A stretch of 64,000 nt of DNA from Rhizobium giardinii bv. giardinii H152 (lineage in GTDB: Bacteria; Pseudomonadota; Alphaproteobacteria; Rhizobiales; Rhizobiaceae): contig NZ_KB902735.1 of NCBI RefSeq assembly GCF_000379605.1, positions 62,001 to 126,000 of the forward strand, read 5' to 3'. The position numbers and the translations under genes were made by a program. Below, one piece after another: positions 51,514 through 61,441 of this stretch. Every line of letters begins with the position of its first letter. Position 1 is the stretch's first letter. The notes under the pieces are model-generated. The model was given only the letters and a program-made list of their open reading frames with translations. It was not told the origin of the DNA and made no database searches.

Positions 51514-52836
51514 TCATTGCACCAGGCGAACGGCGCCGGGATTGTTGATTTTCATGTTTGCCAGCTCCGGATCGCAGTTCATCTTGAAATAGCTGTTTCC
51601 GGTAAGGGTGATCTCCTGCGCGATCAGGCGAATGCACTCTCCGCCCGTGGCGCCGTTTCCGGAATACTGGATCTCCTGCGTGTCCGGCATGTAGACGATC
51701 CCGGTCAGCGAGGATGCGCTGTTGCCGTTGATCACGGCCGGTTCCGTGTTGCCATGCTCCGCGACGATGGAAAACCCGGCCCAGGTTCCTGAGAGCGATG
51801 GCGTGATGTGGAACGTCGCACCGCCGTGAATAACGAGCTTGGCATCGTCGAGCAGGAAAAACGTGACGCCGGAACCGGTCACCACCGATTGGCTGGTCAA
51901 CTGCAGGGAGCCGCCATCGATGAAATAGTTGCCGGGCTCCAGCTTGATTGCGCCCTTGAGCTCGAGACTCCCATAGGTCCCTGGCTTCAAGGTCACGACG
52001 TAATCGGCGTTGTTTGTTTTCGGGGTCTTGCCGGTGCCATTGCAATCCCCGTTGCCGCCGCCGCCGTCGACGAAGTTTTGACCGCAACCGGAAAGGTCGA
52101 CCCACGCGCCCGTGGCCGGGAGTTTTTTGTACTTGAACGGATCCGGGACCCGAGACGATTTCTCGTGTGGAGCCGGACAGGCCAGTTGCACGGCAGCGGG
52201 GTCGATCGATATGCCGCCCGCAGAAAACAGACATTCGGCCTTCAGGCTGCCCGAGCCGCCGACATAGATCGCCTGCCCATCGATGGAGTTGGCGGTGATG
52301 GTACAGCCGCTCATATCGATATTGGCGCTGCCGCTGACTTCGAAGGCCCGGTATTTTGTCGAGTGAAGGGCAAGAATGCACGCCTCTGTTCCCGGCACCC
52401 GGGCGGCAATGGCGCGCTTGCTGATCTCAAAGGGAAGCCGCTCCAGAAACATGGGTTTGTAATTGAACCCGTAGGCCGCCGTTGCCGTGTCCTCGAGAGC
52501 GCCATGAGCGAGTGACAGGCTGAAACTCGACAGATCGTCTTCCTCGGGCAGCGGCTCGGAGTTTTGCGGAACGGCGAAATTGCCGAAAAAGACCGCGCTT
52601 GCTTCCTTGGTCGCTTCTTCTTCGCTGGAACCTTCACCGAAGGATCGGACTGCCGAAAGGGCGGCACTGTCGAGCGCCGCCTGCAGTTTCGTTGCTTCGA
52701 CGTAGGCGGCTCCAAGGTCAATCACCATCGCGGCGGTTCCGATGACCGGAACGAATGCGATGGCGGTAAGAGTGGCGAAATTACCCGATTCGTCGTCGAG
52801 GAAATGATCGATGCACGTCTTCGATGGCCACCGCAT
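51514..52836 (-). CDS. TadE/TadG-like exported protein with a beta-helix-like C-terminus
   Basis: A 440-residue protein. Residues 18-60 are the pilin-like membrane segment of TadG-type proteins (ATLTAIAFVPVIGTAAMVID, then AAYVEATKLQAALDSAALSA). The C-terminal 200 residues consist of repeated short strands with DYVVTLKPGTYGSLELKGAI, IHGGATFHITPSLSGTW and YFKMNCD, suggesting a right-handed beta-helix. Eight or more cysteines occur in the outer region. It is not near a tad/flp pilus cluster. A secreted or cell-surface role is likely, with unknown function. The start at 52836 follows GAGGGGG. Confidence 0.75.
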   Translation of the reverse strand: MRWPSKTCIDHFLDDESGNFATLTAIAFVPVIGTAAMVIDLGAAYVEATKLQAALDSAALSAVRSFGEGSSEEEATKEASAVFFGNFAVPQNSEPLPEEDDLSSFSLSLAHGALEDTATAAYGFNYKPMFLERLPFEISKRAIAARVPGTEACILALHSTKYRAFEVSGSANIDMSGCTITANSIDGQAIYVGGSGSLKAECLFSAGGISIDPAAVQLACPAPHEKSSRVPDPFKYKKLPATGAWVDLSGCGQNFVDGGGGNGDCNGTGKTPKTNNADYVVTLKPGTYGSLELKGAIKLEPGNYFIDGGSLQLTSQSVVTGSGVTFFLLDDAKLVIHGGATFHITPSLSGTWAGFSIVAEHGNTEPAVINGNSASSLTGIVYMPDTQEIQYSGNGATGGECIRLIAQEITLTGNSYFKMNCDPELANMKINNPGAVRLVQ

Positions 52837-53079
52837 AGCTACCCCCTCTATTTGGACTGGCAATGAAGACCAACATTACGCATCGCTAATGGGTAAAGAA
52901 TTAAGCAATTCGTTAAGATTGTCTGATCTTGCAATCATGAGGATTCTGGTCATGATTAAGCAAATCAACCTGAAATGGTATTCGTGACGTCGGGGTAATG
53001 CCGGCCGCCGTCACGGGATGCATATCTCTCCTGGCCAATTACGCCCTTCGGTCGACCGTGTCGGAGGGGAAATCCAGCG

Positions 53080-54045
53080 TCAGGCGCTCAATCGATTGTC
53101 TGCAAAGCAGGCTTCGCAGATGGCAGCCACATGGCGATGGTCGGTGCCGCAGCAGCCGCCGAGGACCCTGAGTTGCGGCATCTGGCGCGTGAGTTGCCGG
53201 TAGCGCCGGCCGAGGTCGGCGGGATCGCCGGCATCCAGCGTCTCGCTTTCGTCGAGCTCCTGATGGCTCATCTTCGAGGCATTGGCGCGGATGCCGCCGA
53301 TCCGTTTCAGCCACGCCCCGTCGCCGGCGACGACATCGTCGAAATGGCTCGGATGGGCGCAATTGATCATGTAGTAGAGCGGGTAGGCGCCGGTCGCCGC
53401 ATCCACCGCCTCGATCGCCTGCCTCAGCGTCCGGCCGGTGACAAGATTGCCGTCCGTTTCCACCGTAAAGGAAATCACGCACGGCATCTTCATCCGCCTG
53501 GCAGCGCGCGCGATGCCGATCGCCTCGTCAATGCTGGTCAGCGTGAAGGCGGTCACCATGTCGGCGTCGGTGCCGGCGAAGGTCTCGATCTGCGTTGCGT
53601 GATAGGCCTCGGCTTCCTCGGCATCCATGTTGCCGGCTTTATAACCGTCGCCGCGCGGACCGATGGCGCCGCTGATGACGATCGGCGCGCCGGGCCGCTC
53701 ATAATCGGCGCGAAGCTCGCTCAGCAGTTCCACCGCATCCTCGTTGGCTGCCCTCAGCGCCTCCGCGCTATAGCCGAGCTTTGCGCCCCAGTCCGGATTG
53801 GACCGCCAGGTTGCCGTGTCGAGCACGAAGCCGGTTCCGTTTTTCCCGGCGATGTCGAGATAGCGGACGTAATAGTCCCTCAGCTGCCGGCGGCCCGCCG
53901 GCTCGGCCAAAAGCACGAAGGAGGCGAAATGCGGCAGGTCTGCGCCCTCGTGAAAGATCAGCGTGGTCTCCATGCCGCCATCGGTAAGATACATGCCGCC
54001 CTTCAACTGCGGCAGGTCGTGTCGGTATTTGCTCACGGTCTTCAT
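53080..54045 (-). CDS. Homocysteine S-methyltransferase family protein
   Basis: A 321-residue TIM-barrel enzyme. The zinc-binding cysteines are in YYMINCAHPSHF and VLGGCCGTDHRH; LTDGGMETTLIFHEG is the N-terminal signature. It would move a methyl group from a donor such as S-methylmethionine or a betaine-type compound to homocysteine. The donor is not evident. It is divergent from a TetR regulator with 217 bp between starts, which is probably its controller. GGGAGGATG precedes the start. Confidence 0.88.
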   Translation of the reverse strand: MKTVSKYRHDLPQLKGGMYLTDGGMETTLIFHEGADLPHFASFVLLAEPAGRRQLRDYYVRYLDIAGKNGTGFVLDTATWRSNPDWGAKLGYSAEALRAANEDAVELLSELRADYERPGAPIVISGAIGPRGDGYKAGNMDAEEAEAYHATQIETFAGTDADMVTAFTLTSIDEAIGIARAARRMKMPCVISFTVETDGNLVTGRTLRQAIEAVDAATGAYPLYYMINCAHPSHFDDVVAGDGAWLKRIGGIRANASKMSHQELDESETLDAGDPADLGRRYRQLTRQMPQLRVLGGCCGTDHRHVAAICEACFADNRLSA

Positions 54046-54238
54046 CCTCCCTTGTCGTTCGCGGCAGCGTCGAAAGGCGTCGCCAGGTGCGAGGATTCTT
54101 GCCGTTTTATCTCCTGCGAAAATAGAGGACTTGCGGTATACTGGCGAGAGATTATAAAAAATTCAGCAATATCAAATGGTTTTGGACCGGAGCGGCGACT
54201 GGGCGAAAAATCGTTTCCCTCGTCGTCCAAGCAAAACC

Positions 54239-54251
54239 GTACCGACGGTAC
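54239..54251. promoter_or_regulatory. TetR-type operator
   Basis: GTACCGACGGTAC is a perfect 6-bp inverted repeat with one central base, located 11 bp before the TetR start and overlapping the space before its ribosome binding site. TACCG-A-CGGTA cores are typical of TetR/AcrR family sites, so autorepression is inferred. Confidence 0.65.
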
Positions 54252-54262
54252 AGGAGCGGGAG

Positions 54263-54895
54263 ATGCGCAAGGGCGAGGAGACGAGGACCCGCATTCTCGA
54301 CGTGGCGGAAGCGGCCGTGTTGCAGAAGGGCTTCGGCGGCACGTCGATCGAGGAACTGATCGCCGAGACCGGCATCACCAAGAGCGGTTTCTTCTACCAT
54401 TTCCGCGACAAGAACGAGCTCGCCAAGGCGCTGCTGAACCGCTACATCGAAAACGACGAGCGGATCTACGACGAGATCTTCAGCCGTGCGCGCGACCTGA
54501 TGGACGATCCGCTGCAATCCTTTCTGCTCGGGCTGAAGCTTTTGTCGGAATTGTTGTCCGACCTGCCGAACGGCCATCCGGGCTGCCTGGTTGCGACCAT
54601 CTGCTATTACGAGCGGCTCTTCGATCGGGAAATTCAGGAGATCAACCGCCAGGCGGCTTTGACCTGGAGGCGCCGCTTCCGCGGCATGTTCGATGAGATT
54701 TTCGCCGTCTACACGCCGCGCGAGCAGTTTGACGTGGACCAGCTCGCCGACATGGTCTCGACGGTGATCGAAGGCGGCATCGTGCTGTCCAAGGCGTTGA
54801 AGGAACCACAAAGCCTGCCGGGTCAGATTCTCGTGTTCCGCAGCTTCGTCAAACTGCTGTTCCAGCCGGTGCAGCAGGCCCGAGCGGCCTCGTGA
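54263..54895 (+). CDS. TetR family transcriptional regulator
   Basis: A 210-residue TetR regulator. Residues 8-55 form the DNA-binding domain (RTRILDVAEAAVLQKGFGGT and EELIAETGITKSGFFYHFRD). The C-terminal domain has the pattern of the AcrR-like group, with HPGCLVATICYYERLFDREI. The start at 54263 follows CAGGAGCGGG; a longer frame from 54176 crosses the operator. It is divergent from the homocysteine methyltransferase gene. Confidence 0.88.
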   Translation: MRKGEETRTRILDVAEAAVLQKGFGGTSIEELIAETGITKSGFFYHFRDKNELAKALLNRYIENDERIYDEIFSRARDLMDDPLQSFLLGLKLLSELLSDLPNGHPGCLVATICYYERLFDREIQEINRQAALTWRRRFRGMFDEIFAVYTPREQFDVDQLADMVSTVIEGGIVLSKALKEPQSLPGQILVFRSFVKLLFQPVQQARAAS

Positions 54896-54904
54896 CATGA
54901 GCGG

Positions 54905-56695
54905 TCACGGTGGCAGGCCTGCGTTTCGCAGGCCATCGGCCCACCGCGCTGCATCGTCCGGTCGCCGGATCGGGAAGAAATCGTCGAGGTTCGACAGGCG
55001 GAAGTCGGGATCGAGCTGACGCAATCGCGTCATCGCCTCCGCTGCCTCCTCAGCCTGTCCGGCCAGCGCATGGCTTGCTGCAGCGACGCAGGTTGCGATG
55101 AAGTGCACCGGCTGCTCGCGAATGGCCGCGCGTGCCCACGACGACGCCTCGCCATACTGGCCAGCAAAGAAGTGGGCGGCGGCCATTGCGGCTTGCGCAT
55201 TGAATATCTGAGGGTCCTGCGGGTTCAGGCGAATGGCCCGAGCGAGATGATCGAGTGCCACCTCCGGTTCGCCAAGCCAAATCCTGGCCCAGCCGCTGAA
55301 CAGCCATGTTGAGGCCCAATTGGGATTGAGTGCAAGAGCACGCTCCAATAAATCAGCGCCATAGTCGAGTGCGCCGAGAACATAGGTAAAGGCGATGCCG
55401 GCGGTGGAGAGCGCCACCGCGTCATCCTTGCCCAAAGCCGCGGCCCGGCGGGCCAGCCGCTCGGTTTCGACAGTTTCTTGCGCGCGGTCGACCATCCAGC
55501 CACTTGCCTTGCGCTGCGAATAGCAGCGGGCCGCCATGCCGTAGGCCGCAGCAAATTCCGGGTCGAGCTCGATGGCGCGGTAAAACAGCCGCAGAGCCTC
55601 GTTGTTGGCCTCGCGGCTCCAGCGATGCAGGGCTGCCATGCCGCGCAGGAAGTAATCATAGGCGTCGAGATTCTCGGTGGGCTTGCGCTTGGCCCGCTCG
55701 ATCTCGGCCTGTTCGAGCTTGGGGCCGATGGCGCCGACCACGTTTGCGGTTACATGGTCCTGAAGCTCGAAAATGTCTTCGATCCCCCCCTCAAAGCGAT
55801 CCGCCCAAATGTGCATGCCCGTGGCGGCCTCGACAAGTTCGGCAGAGATACGCACCCGGTTGGCCGCCCTGCGCACGCTGCCCTCCAGCACGTAGCGCAC
55901 GCCCAATTCGCGCCCGACGTGCTTCACGTCGACGGCACGCCCCTTGTAGGTGAAGCTGGAATTGCGCGCGATGACGAAGAGCCAACGAATGCGCGACAGG
56001 CCGATGATGATCTCTTCGACAATGCCGTCGCCGAAATAGTCCTGTGCCGGATCGCTGCTCATGTTGCCAAACGGCAGTACGGCGATCGATGGCCGGTCCG
56101 GCAGCGCGAGCACGGGCGCTCGCAACGGCATGATCTGATCGAGGTACGCGCGGTAGGTTCGCAGCGGGCGCGCGATATTCTTGAGGTGCTGCAAGCCCAT
56201 ATCGGCAAAGCTGAGATCGACCTTGCCGTCGATCTGTCGGTGCACGTCTTCAGAGATACAGATTCCGCCGGCTTCGGAAATCTCCTCGAGCCGGGCCGCC
56301 ACATTGACACCGTCGCCGAGGATGTCGTCGCCCTCGATCAGGACGTCGCCGAGATTGATGCCGACACGAAAGAGCATCCGCTGATCGGCGGGTGCCACGG
56401 CATTTCGCTCGGCCATCAACCTCTGGATGGCGGCTGCGCACGCGACGGCGGCGACGACTGACGGAAACTCCAATAACACGCCGTCGCCGATGGTCTTTAC
56501 GATCCGACCGCCGTGTTCCGTGATGATCGGCGACATAGCCTCCCGGTGGACGCGCAGCGCACGCGCCGTCCCGGCTTCATCGGCTCCCATCAGCCGGCTG
56601 AAGCCCATGACGTCGGCAGCCATAATAGCCGCCAGCCTGCGTTCCACCTGGGGCTCACCCACGGACCCATGCTTCCCATATGGTTCTAAAACCAC
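54905..56695 (-). CDS. Class III adenylate/guanylate cyclase with TPR domain
   Basis: A 596-residue cytoplasmic protein. Residues 15-190 are a class III cyclase catalytic domain, with metal aspartates Asp28 (AADVMGFSRLMG) and Asp71 (VKTIGDGVLLEF) and the transition-state region LGDGVNVAARLEEI. A middle part (205-330) has IAVLPFGNMSSDPAQDYFGD, common in this group and related to TolB N-domains. The C-terminus is built of TPR-like helices (ELDPEFAAAYGMAARCYSQR, NPNWASTWLFSGWARIW). This architecture is highly multiplied in rhizobia and makes cAMP in response to unknown signals. GGGTGAGCC precedes the start. Confidence 0.9.
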   Translation of the reverse strand: MVLEPYGKHGSVGEPQVERRLAAIMAADVMGFSRLMGADEAGTARALRVHREAMSPIITEHGGRIVKTIGDGVLLEFPSVVAAVACAAAIQRLMAERNAVAPADQRMLFRVGINLGDVLIEGDDILGDGVNVAARLEEISEAGGICISEDVHRQIDGKVDLSFADMGLQHLKNIARPLRTYRAYLDQIMPLRAPVLALPDRPSIAVLPFGNMSSDPAQDYFGDGIVEEIIIGLSRIRWLFVIARNSSFTYKGRAVDVKHVGRELGVRYVLEGSVRRAANRVRISAELVEAATGMHIWADRFEGGIEDIFELQDHVTANVVGAIGPKLEQAEIERAKRKPTENLDAYDYFLRGMAALHRWSREANNEALRLFYRAIELDPEFAAAYGMAARCYSQRKASGWMVDRAQETVETERLARRAAALGKDDAVALSTAGIAFTYVLGALDYGADLLERALALNPNWASTWLFSGWARIWLGEPEVALDHLARAIRLNPQDPQIFNAQAAMAAAHFFAGQYGEASSWARAAIREQPVHFIATCVAAASHALAGQAEEAAEAMTRLRQLDPDFRLSNLDDFFPIRRPDDAARWADGLRNAGLPP

Positions 56696-56903
56696 ACTAT
56701 AGCACGAGCCCTCCCCGGAGCGCTCGGCTCAATTCATTAAGTGTGTCGAAAATAATCCGACCGAAGACGGTGCAGCGAAGCGGCCATCATCGCTGATGCC
56801 GACCACCATTTTGCGTGCTGAGTCCCCCCGGATCTGCAGTGAGACTTAATGGGCCTGCCGCGCGTGGGACGCAGTTCCCGTCCGCGGACGGCCAGCCGGC
56901 CCC

Positions 56904-58997
56904 CTACATCTTCCCCGCAACCTTGATCGCAAAGGCATATTCAAACGCGATCTCCTCCAGCCGCTGGAAGCGGCCCGAGGCGCCGCCGTGGCCGGCGTCC
57001 ATGTTGGTCTTCATCAGGATCGGCTCGGAGCCGGTGGTCTTCTCGCGCAGCTTGGCCACCCATTTGGCCGGTTCCCAATAGGTGACGCGCGGGTCGGTGA
57101 GGCCACCGAGCGCCAGGATGGCCGGGTAGGGCTTTTCCGCAACGTTGTCATAGGGGCTGTAGGCTGCCATGCGCTCGTAGGCCGTCCTGCTCTCGATCGG
57201 GTTGCCCCATTCCGGCCATTCCGGCGGGGTGAGCGGCAGCGTGTCGTCGAGCATGGTGTTCAAGACATCGACGAAGGGAACGGCGGCGATGATGCCCTTG
57301 AACTTCTCCGGCGCCATGTTGGCGATCGCGCCCATCAGCATGCCCCCGGCCGATCCGCCCTCGGCGACGATGTTTGCGTAGGAGGTGAACTTCTGTTGAT
57401 TCAGATAGTCGGCCGCCGCGATGAAGTCCTTGAAGGTATTGGTCTTCTTCTCCATCTTGCCGTCTTCGTACCACTGAAAGCCCTTGTCCTTGCCGCCGCG
57501 GATATGGGCGATGGCATAGACGAAGCCGCGGTCGGCGAGCGACAGGCAGTTGGTGTTGAAGCCTGCCGGGATGCTGATGCCATAGGCGCCGTAGCCGTAG
57601 AGCAGGCAGGGGGCCGAGCCGTCGAGGGCCACATCCTTGCGGTAGAGCAGGGTTACCGGAACCTCGACGCCATCCCAGGACGGCGCCATGACGCGGCGGG
57701 TGACGTAGTCGTCGATATTGTGGCCGGATGGCACTTCCTGCGTCTTCAAGAGCCTGCGCTCGCGCGTCGCCATGTTGTAGTCGTAGAGCTGGCTCGGCGT
57801 CGTCATCGACGAATAGGAGAAGCGGATGACGTCGGTGTCGTATTCGCCGGCACCGGAGAGACCAAGCGAGTAGGCTTCCTCGGCAAAGGCGATCGCGTGT
57901 TCCTCGCCGCTCCTGCGGTCGCGGATTTTGATCTGCGGCAGGCCGTTTTCCCGCTCCAGCCAGACGAGATGGCGGGCAAAGGCCATGTGGCTGATGATCA
58001 GCCGCCCCGGCGTGTGCGGCACGACGTCGGTCCAGTTTTCCCGCCCAGGCTTGTCAACCGGCGTCTGCATGATCTTGAAATCCTTGGCGCCGTCAGCATT
58101 GGTGAGGATGTAAAAGACATCGCCGCCTTCGGTCAGCGAATATTCGAGCCCGGTTTCGCGCACTGAGACCATTTGGGGCTTCGCATTGATGTCGCTCGTC
58201 GGGATCAGCAGATATTCGCTGGTCTCATGGTCGTGGATGTCGATGTAGATGAAATCGTCGAGCATCGAGCCGCCGACTCCCATGAAAAAGCCCGGATCCT
58301 CCTCCTCGTAGACCAGCCGGTCGTCGCTCTGCGGCGTGCCGATGATGTGGTGGAAGATTTTTGAAGGCCGATGGTTGTCGTCGAGCACGGTGTAGAAGAA
58401 GCTCTTGCCATCCGGTGCCCAGGCGCCGCCGCCGCCGGTGTTTTCGATGACGTCCGTGAGGTCTTCGCCCGTCGCAAGATCGCGCACCCGCAGCGTGTAA
58501 TATTCCGAGCCCTTGTCGTCATAGCCCCAGAGGCCGCGGCTGTGGTCGCTCGTATGATCGATGCCGGCAAGCCGGAAATAGGCCTTGCCGGCGCCTTCCT
58601 TGTCGCCGTCGAGAAGCACCGTGCGCTCGCCACCGTCGCGGGGAATGCGGAAATAACGCGGCTGTTCGCCGCCGGTGACGAAGAAGGTGCCATAGGCGAA
58701 CGGCCCGTCCTTCATCGGCACGGAACTGTCGTCTTCCTTGATGCGGCCCTTCATCTCGGCAAACAGCGTCTTCTGCAGCGCCTCGGTATCGGCCATCGCC
58801 GCCTTCATATAGGCGTTCTCGGCTTCCAGGTGCTTGCGGATTTCCGGATCGAGGATCGACGGATCCTTGAACATCGCCTGCCAGTTGTCGGCACGCAGCC
58901 AGGCGTAGTCGTCCGTCCGGCTGATGCCATGGCGGGTATCCGTGACCGGCTTTTTCGGAGCGACGGGAGCAGCGGGCAGATTCTTGAAGATGGACAA
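56904..58997 (-). CDS. ptrB: Oligopeptidase B (S9A family peptidase)
   Basis: A 697-residue prolyl-oligopeptidase-type enzyme. The catalytic Ser is in AEGGSAGGMLMGA, the Asp in GGLTDPRVTYWEPAKW and the His in NMDAGHGGASGRF. The N-terminal propeller starts with RTDDYAWLRADNWQAMFKDP. Oligopeptidase B cleaves short peptides after Lys or Arg in the cytoplasm. No ATG exists in the frame before conserved residues; TTG at 58997 with GGAG seven bases upstream gives the family-typical N-terminus (MSIFKNLPAAP), so I use it. Confidence 0.9.
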   Translation of the reverse strand: MSIFKNLPAAPVAPKKPVTDTRHGISRTDDYAWLRADNWQAMFKDPSILDPEIRKHLEAENAYMKAAMADTEALQKTLFAEMKGRIKEDDSSVPMKDGPFAYGTFFVTGGEQPRYFRIPRDGGERTVLLDGDKEGAGKAYFRLAGIDHTSDHSRGLWGYDDKGSEYYTLRVRDLATGEDLTDVIENTGGGGAWAPDGKSFFYTVLDDNHRPSKIFHHIIGTPQSDDRLVYEEEDPGFFMGVGGSMLDDFIYIDIHDHETSEYLLIPTSDINAKPQMVSVRETGLEYSLTEGGDVFYILTNADGAKDFKIMQTPVDKPGRENWTDVVPHTPGRLIISHMAFARHLVWLERENGLPQIKIRDRRSGEEHAIAFAEEAYSLGLSGAGEYDTDVIRFSYSSMTTPSQLYDYNMATRERRLLKTQEVPSGHNIDDYVTRRVMAPSWDGVEVPVTLLYRKDVALDGSAPCLLYGYGAYGISIPAGFNTNCLSLADRGFVYAIAHIRGGKDKGFQWYEDGKMEKKTNTFKDFIAAADYLNQQKFTSYANIVAEGGSAGGMLMGAIANMAPEKFKGIIAAVPFVDVLNTMLDDTLPLTPPEWPEWGNPIESRTAYERMAAYSPYDNVAEKPYPAILALGGLTDPRVTYWEPAKWVAKLREKTTGSEPILMKTNMDAGHGGASGRFQRLEEIAFEYAFAIKVAGKM

Positions 58998-59326
58998 GGA
59001 TGACTCCGGGAAAAATGCGAGGGGTGTAGACCGGAGATAGAGGCCGGGTGCCAAAGGTTCAAGGAAAAAGCTCCGGACACCGTGCGGACGCCTGAACAAA
59101 TTCGCATGCTGCGTCAGCGGACGGCATGCCGCTGGCCGGTGCGCAAGGAGAAGTGCGAGCACCGGGATTTGCATATGTCAGTTTTAACCGTACGTTAGCG
59201 CAATTCCTTCAGATTGCGCCGTAGCGCGCGATGTTCCCTTTCCTGCTGCGCCCTGCCAGAGGCATCATGCCTTGACCCCCAATTTTCGTTCAGCTTGCGG
59301 GAAATCGCTCCCGCCGGAGTTTCGTC
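58998..59326. other. Intergenic stretch before the chemoreceptor
   Basis: A 329-bp divergent promoter region between ptrB and the chemoreceptor gene. I see no RNA gene, hairpin or clear operator. The last 20 bp (CGCTCCCGCCGGAGTTTCGT) contain the GGAG site of the chemoreceptor. Confidence 0.5.
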
Positions 59327-61246
59327 ATGACGTTTCGCAATCTCTCCATTCTCCAGAAGATCGGCCTTGTCGTATTCGTCATGGGGCTCTCTTCGCTGGT
59401 CATCGCCTTTGTCGGAGCGCGGGGGATTTCGGCGCTCGAATCGGCGATCGTATCGGTCGGCAACAAGGAGGAAGTCGCCCGCGAGGCGATGGACCTGCGC
59501 GTCGACATCATCGCCATCAGCCGCATGACCTACCAGCTGGCCGCGCAGCCTGAAAAGGCAACGGATTTCCGCGCAGAAACGGAAAAGCGCGCCAAGGAAA
59601 TGCTCGAGCGCCTGCCGAAGATCGAAGCGGCGGCCGATGCAACGGAACTCAAGCAGCTGCAGACGATCCGCGCGACGCTCGAAACCTATTTCGGCGAAAT
59701 CCGCGCCATGGTTGATGTCGCCGAAAAGAACGGCAAGGACACCGCCGCGATCAAGGCCGGCCTCGACAAGGCGCTCGCCGCGCAGAAGACCGTAACCAGC
59801 GCCGTCAAGGAATACAGCACCTATTCGGGCGGGGCGCTTGCGAGTGCCCGCGCCGACGCCCTGCAGTCCTCGTCGCTGGCGCTGGTCATCGCCATCGCAT
59901 CGGCCGCGGCCTGCATCGTGCTGGGCGCAGTGGCGAGCCTTCTCGTCGCGCGCCGGGGGATTGCTGCACCGGTTCGCGCTCTGACGGCCGCCATGAGCCG
60001 CCTGGCCGAGGGTAACCTCGACAGCACCGGCACCGATGCCGAGCGCAAGGACGAGATCGGCGAAATGGCCCGCGCCGTCGAAGTCTTCCGCCGCAACGCG
60101 CTGGCGATGCGCGACATGAAGGCCCAGGAAGCGGCACTCCATGCCCTGAGCAGCGATCTGCAGTCGAGCATCAGCGCCGTCGTCGCGGCCGCCGTCGCCG
60201 GCGATTTCACCGGCCGTATCGGCAAGGATTACCAGAACGACGATCTCAACCGCTTCGCCGGCAGCGTCAACGAACTGGTCGACAGTATCGACAGCGCCGT
60301 CGCGGAAGTGCGCCGCGTCATCGCCGCCCTGGCCGACGCCGATCTGTCGCAGAGCATGGAGGGCCAGTTCCAGGGCGCCTTCGCCGAGCTGCAGCAGAAC
60401 GTCAACACCACCATGCTGACCTTGCGCTTGACCATGCAGAATGTCCGCGGTGCTGCCGGCACCATCAAGGAAAGCTCCGCCGAACTGAGCTCTGCCGCCA
60501 ACGACCTGTCCAAGCGCACCGAGCAGCAGGCCGCCGCGCTCGAGGAAACCGCCGCAGCATTGGACGAGATCACCGCGACCGTCCGCGCCTCCTCCTCGCG
60601 CGCCAACGAAGCCCGCGACATGGTGCGGGAGACGAAGGAGAGCGCCGGCAAGTCGGGCGAGATCGTCCGCGATGCCGTCAGCGCCATGAGCCGCATCGAG
60701 GGCTCGTCGAGCCGCATCAGCCAGATCATCGGCGTCATTGACGAGATCGCCTTCCAGACCAACCTGCTTGCCCTCAATGCCGGCGTCGAGGCAGCGCGGG
60801 CAGGCGAGGCAGGCCGCGGCTTCGCCGTTGTCGCCCAGGAAGTGCGCGAACTGGCGCAGCGCTCGGCCAATGCCGCCAAGGAAATCAAGACGCTGATCAG
60901 CGCCTCTGCCTCGGAAGTCGAAGGCGGCGTCTCGCTGGTCAGGGCGACCGGCGATGCGCTGCTGGAGATCGAGCAGCTCGTGCTGCGCGTCAACGACCAC
61001 GTCGAAAGCATCGCCACGGCCGCACGCGAGCAGGCGACGGCGCTTGCCGAAATCAACACCTCCGTCAACCAGATGGACCAGATGACGCAGAAGAACGCCG
61101 CCATGGTCGAGGAGACGACGGCCGCCAGCGAGACGCTGGCCGAAGAGAGCCGCCAGCTCCAGACCCTGCTTGCCCGCTTCAAGCTGGAAGAGGCAAGTCG
61201 CGTATCGCATTCACAACCGCAGCAACGCACCCGTTACGCGGCCTGA
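59327..61246 (+). CDS. Methyl-accepting chemotaxis protein
   Basis: A 639-residue chemoreceptor. Membrane helix 1 is at residues 10-32, a helical periplasmic domain of about 150 residues follows, then membrane helix 2 at about 183-207 (SLALVIAIASAAACIVLGAV). A HAMP domain covers roughly 208-262 and a second HAMP-like part about 300-350. The signalling hairpin tip is IDEIAFQTNLLALNAGVEAA followed by RAGEAGRGFAVVAQEVRELA. It lacks a C-terminal CheR/CheB-binding pentapeptide; the end is RTRYAA. The tip relays to CheA and CheW. The ligand is unknown. A hairpin follows at 61288. Confidence 0.92.
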   Translation: MTFRNLSILQKIGLVVFVMGLSSLVIAFVGARGISALESAIVSVGNKEEVAREAMDLRVDIIAISRMTYQLAAQPEKATDFRAETEKRAKEMLERLPKIEAAADATELKQLQTIRATLETYFGEIRAMVDVAEKNGKDTAAIKAGLDKALAAQKTVTSAVKEYSTYSGGALASARADALQSSSLALVIAIASAAACIVLGAVASLLVARRGIAAPVRALTAAMSRLAEGNLDSTGTDAERKDEIGEMARAVEVFRRNALAMRDMKAQEAALHALSSDLQSSISAVVAAAVAGDFTGRIGKDYQNDDLNRFAGSVNELVDSIDSAVAEVRRVIAALADADLSQSMEGQFQGAFAELQQNVNTTMLTLRLTMQNVRGAAGTIKESSAELSSAANDLSKRTEQQAAALEETAAALDEITATVRASSSRANEARDMVRETKESAGKSGEIVRDAVSAMSRIEGSSSRISQIIGVIDEIAFQTNLLALNAGVEAARAGEAGRGFAVVAQEVRELAQRSANAAKEIKTLISASASEVEGGVSLVRATGDALLEIEQLVLRVNDHVESIATAAREQATALAEINTSVNQMDQMTQKNAAMVEETTAASETLAEESRQLQTLLARFKLEEASRVSHSQPQQRTRYAA

Positions 61247-61287
61247 GCGATCAACCGGCCAGCAAAACCGGACAGCAAACAAGAATG

Positions 61288-61313
61288 AGGGGAGGACGGC
61301 AACGTCCTCCCCT
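61288..61313 (+). terminator. Hairpin after the chemoreceptor gene
   Basis: AGGGGAGGACG (61288-61298), loop GCAA, and CGTCCTCCCCT (61303-61313) form a perfect 11-bp stem with a stable tetraloop, 41 bp after the stop. The following T content is low, so termination may be partial. Confidence 0.65.
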
Positions 61314-61441
61314 TGCGCATTTCGTGTCGTCGCGCTGGAAGGCGCCGGTCTCGCAAGCCGCCCGAAAGGTGGACCGGGCCGCGTTCAGGTCGTAGAATGA
61401 AACCTTCCTTGTGGGCTGAGGCTTCAGGGCAGGAGGCGCAT

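Noticed and set aside
59195..61210. A 671-codon open frame on the minus strand opposite the chemoreceptor gene
   Set aside because: It mirrors the G/C-rich third positions of the chemoreceptor. Its sequence is Gly/Ala/Asp/Arg-rich without domains, and the plus-strand gene is unmistakable.
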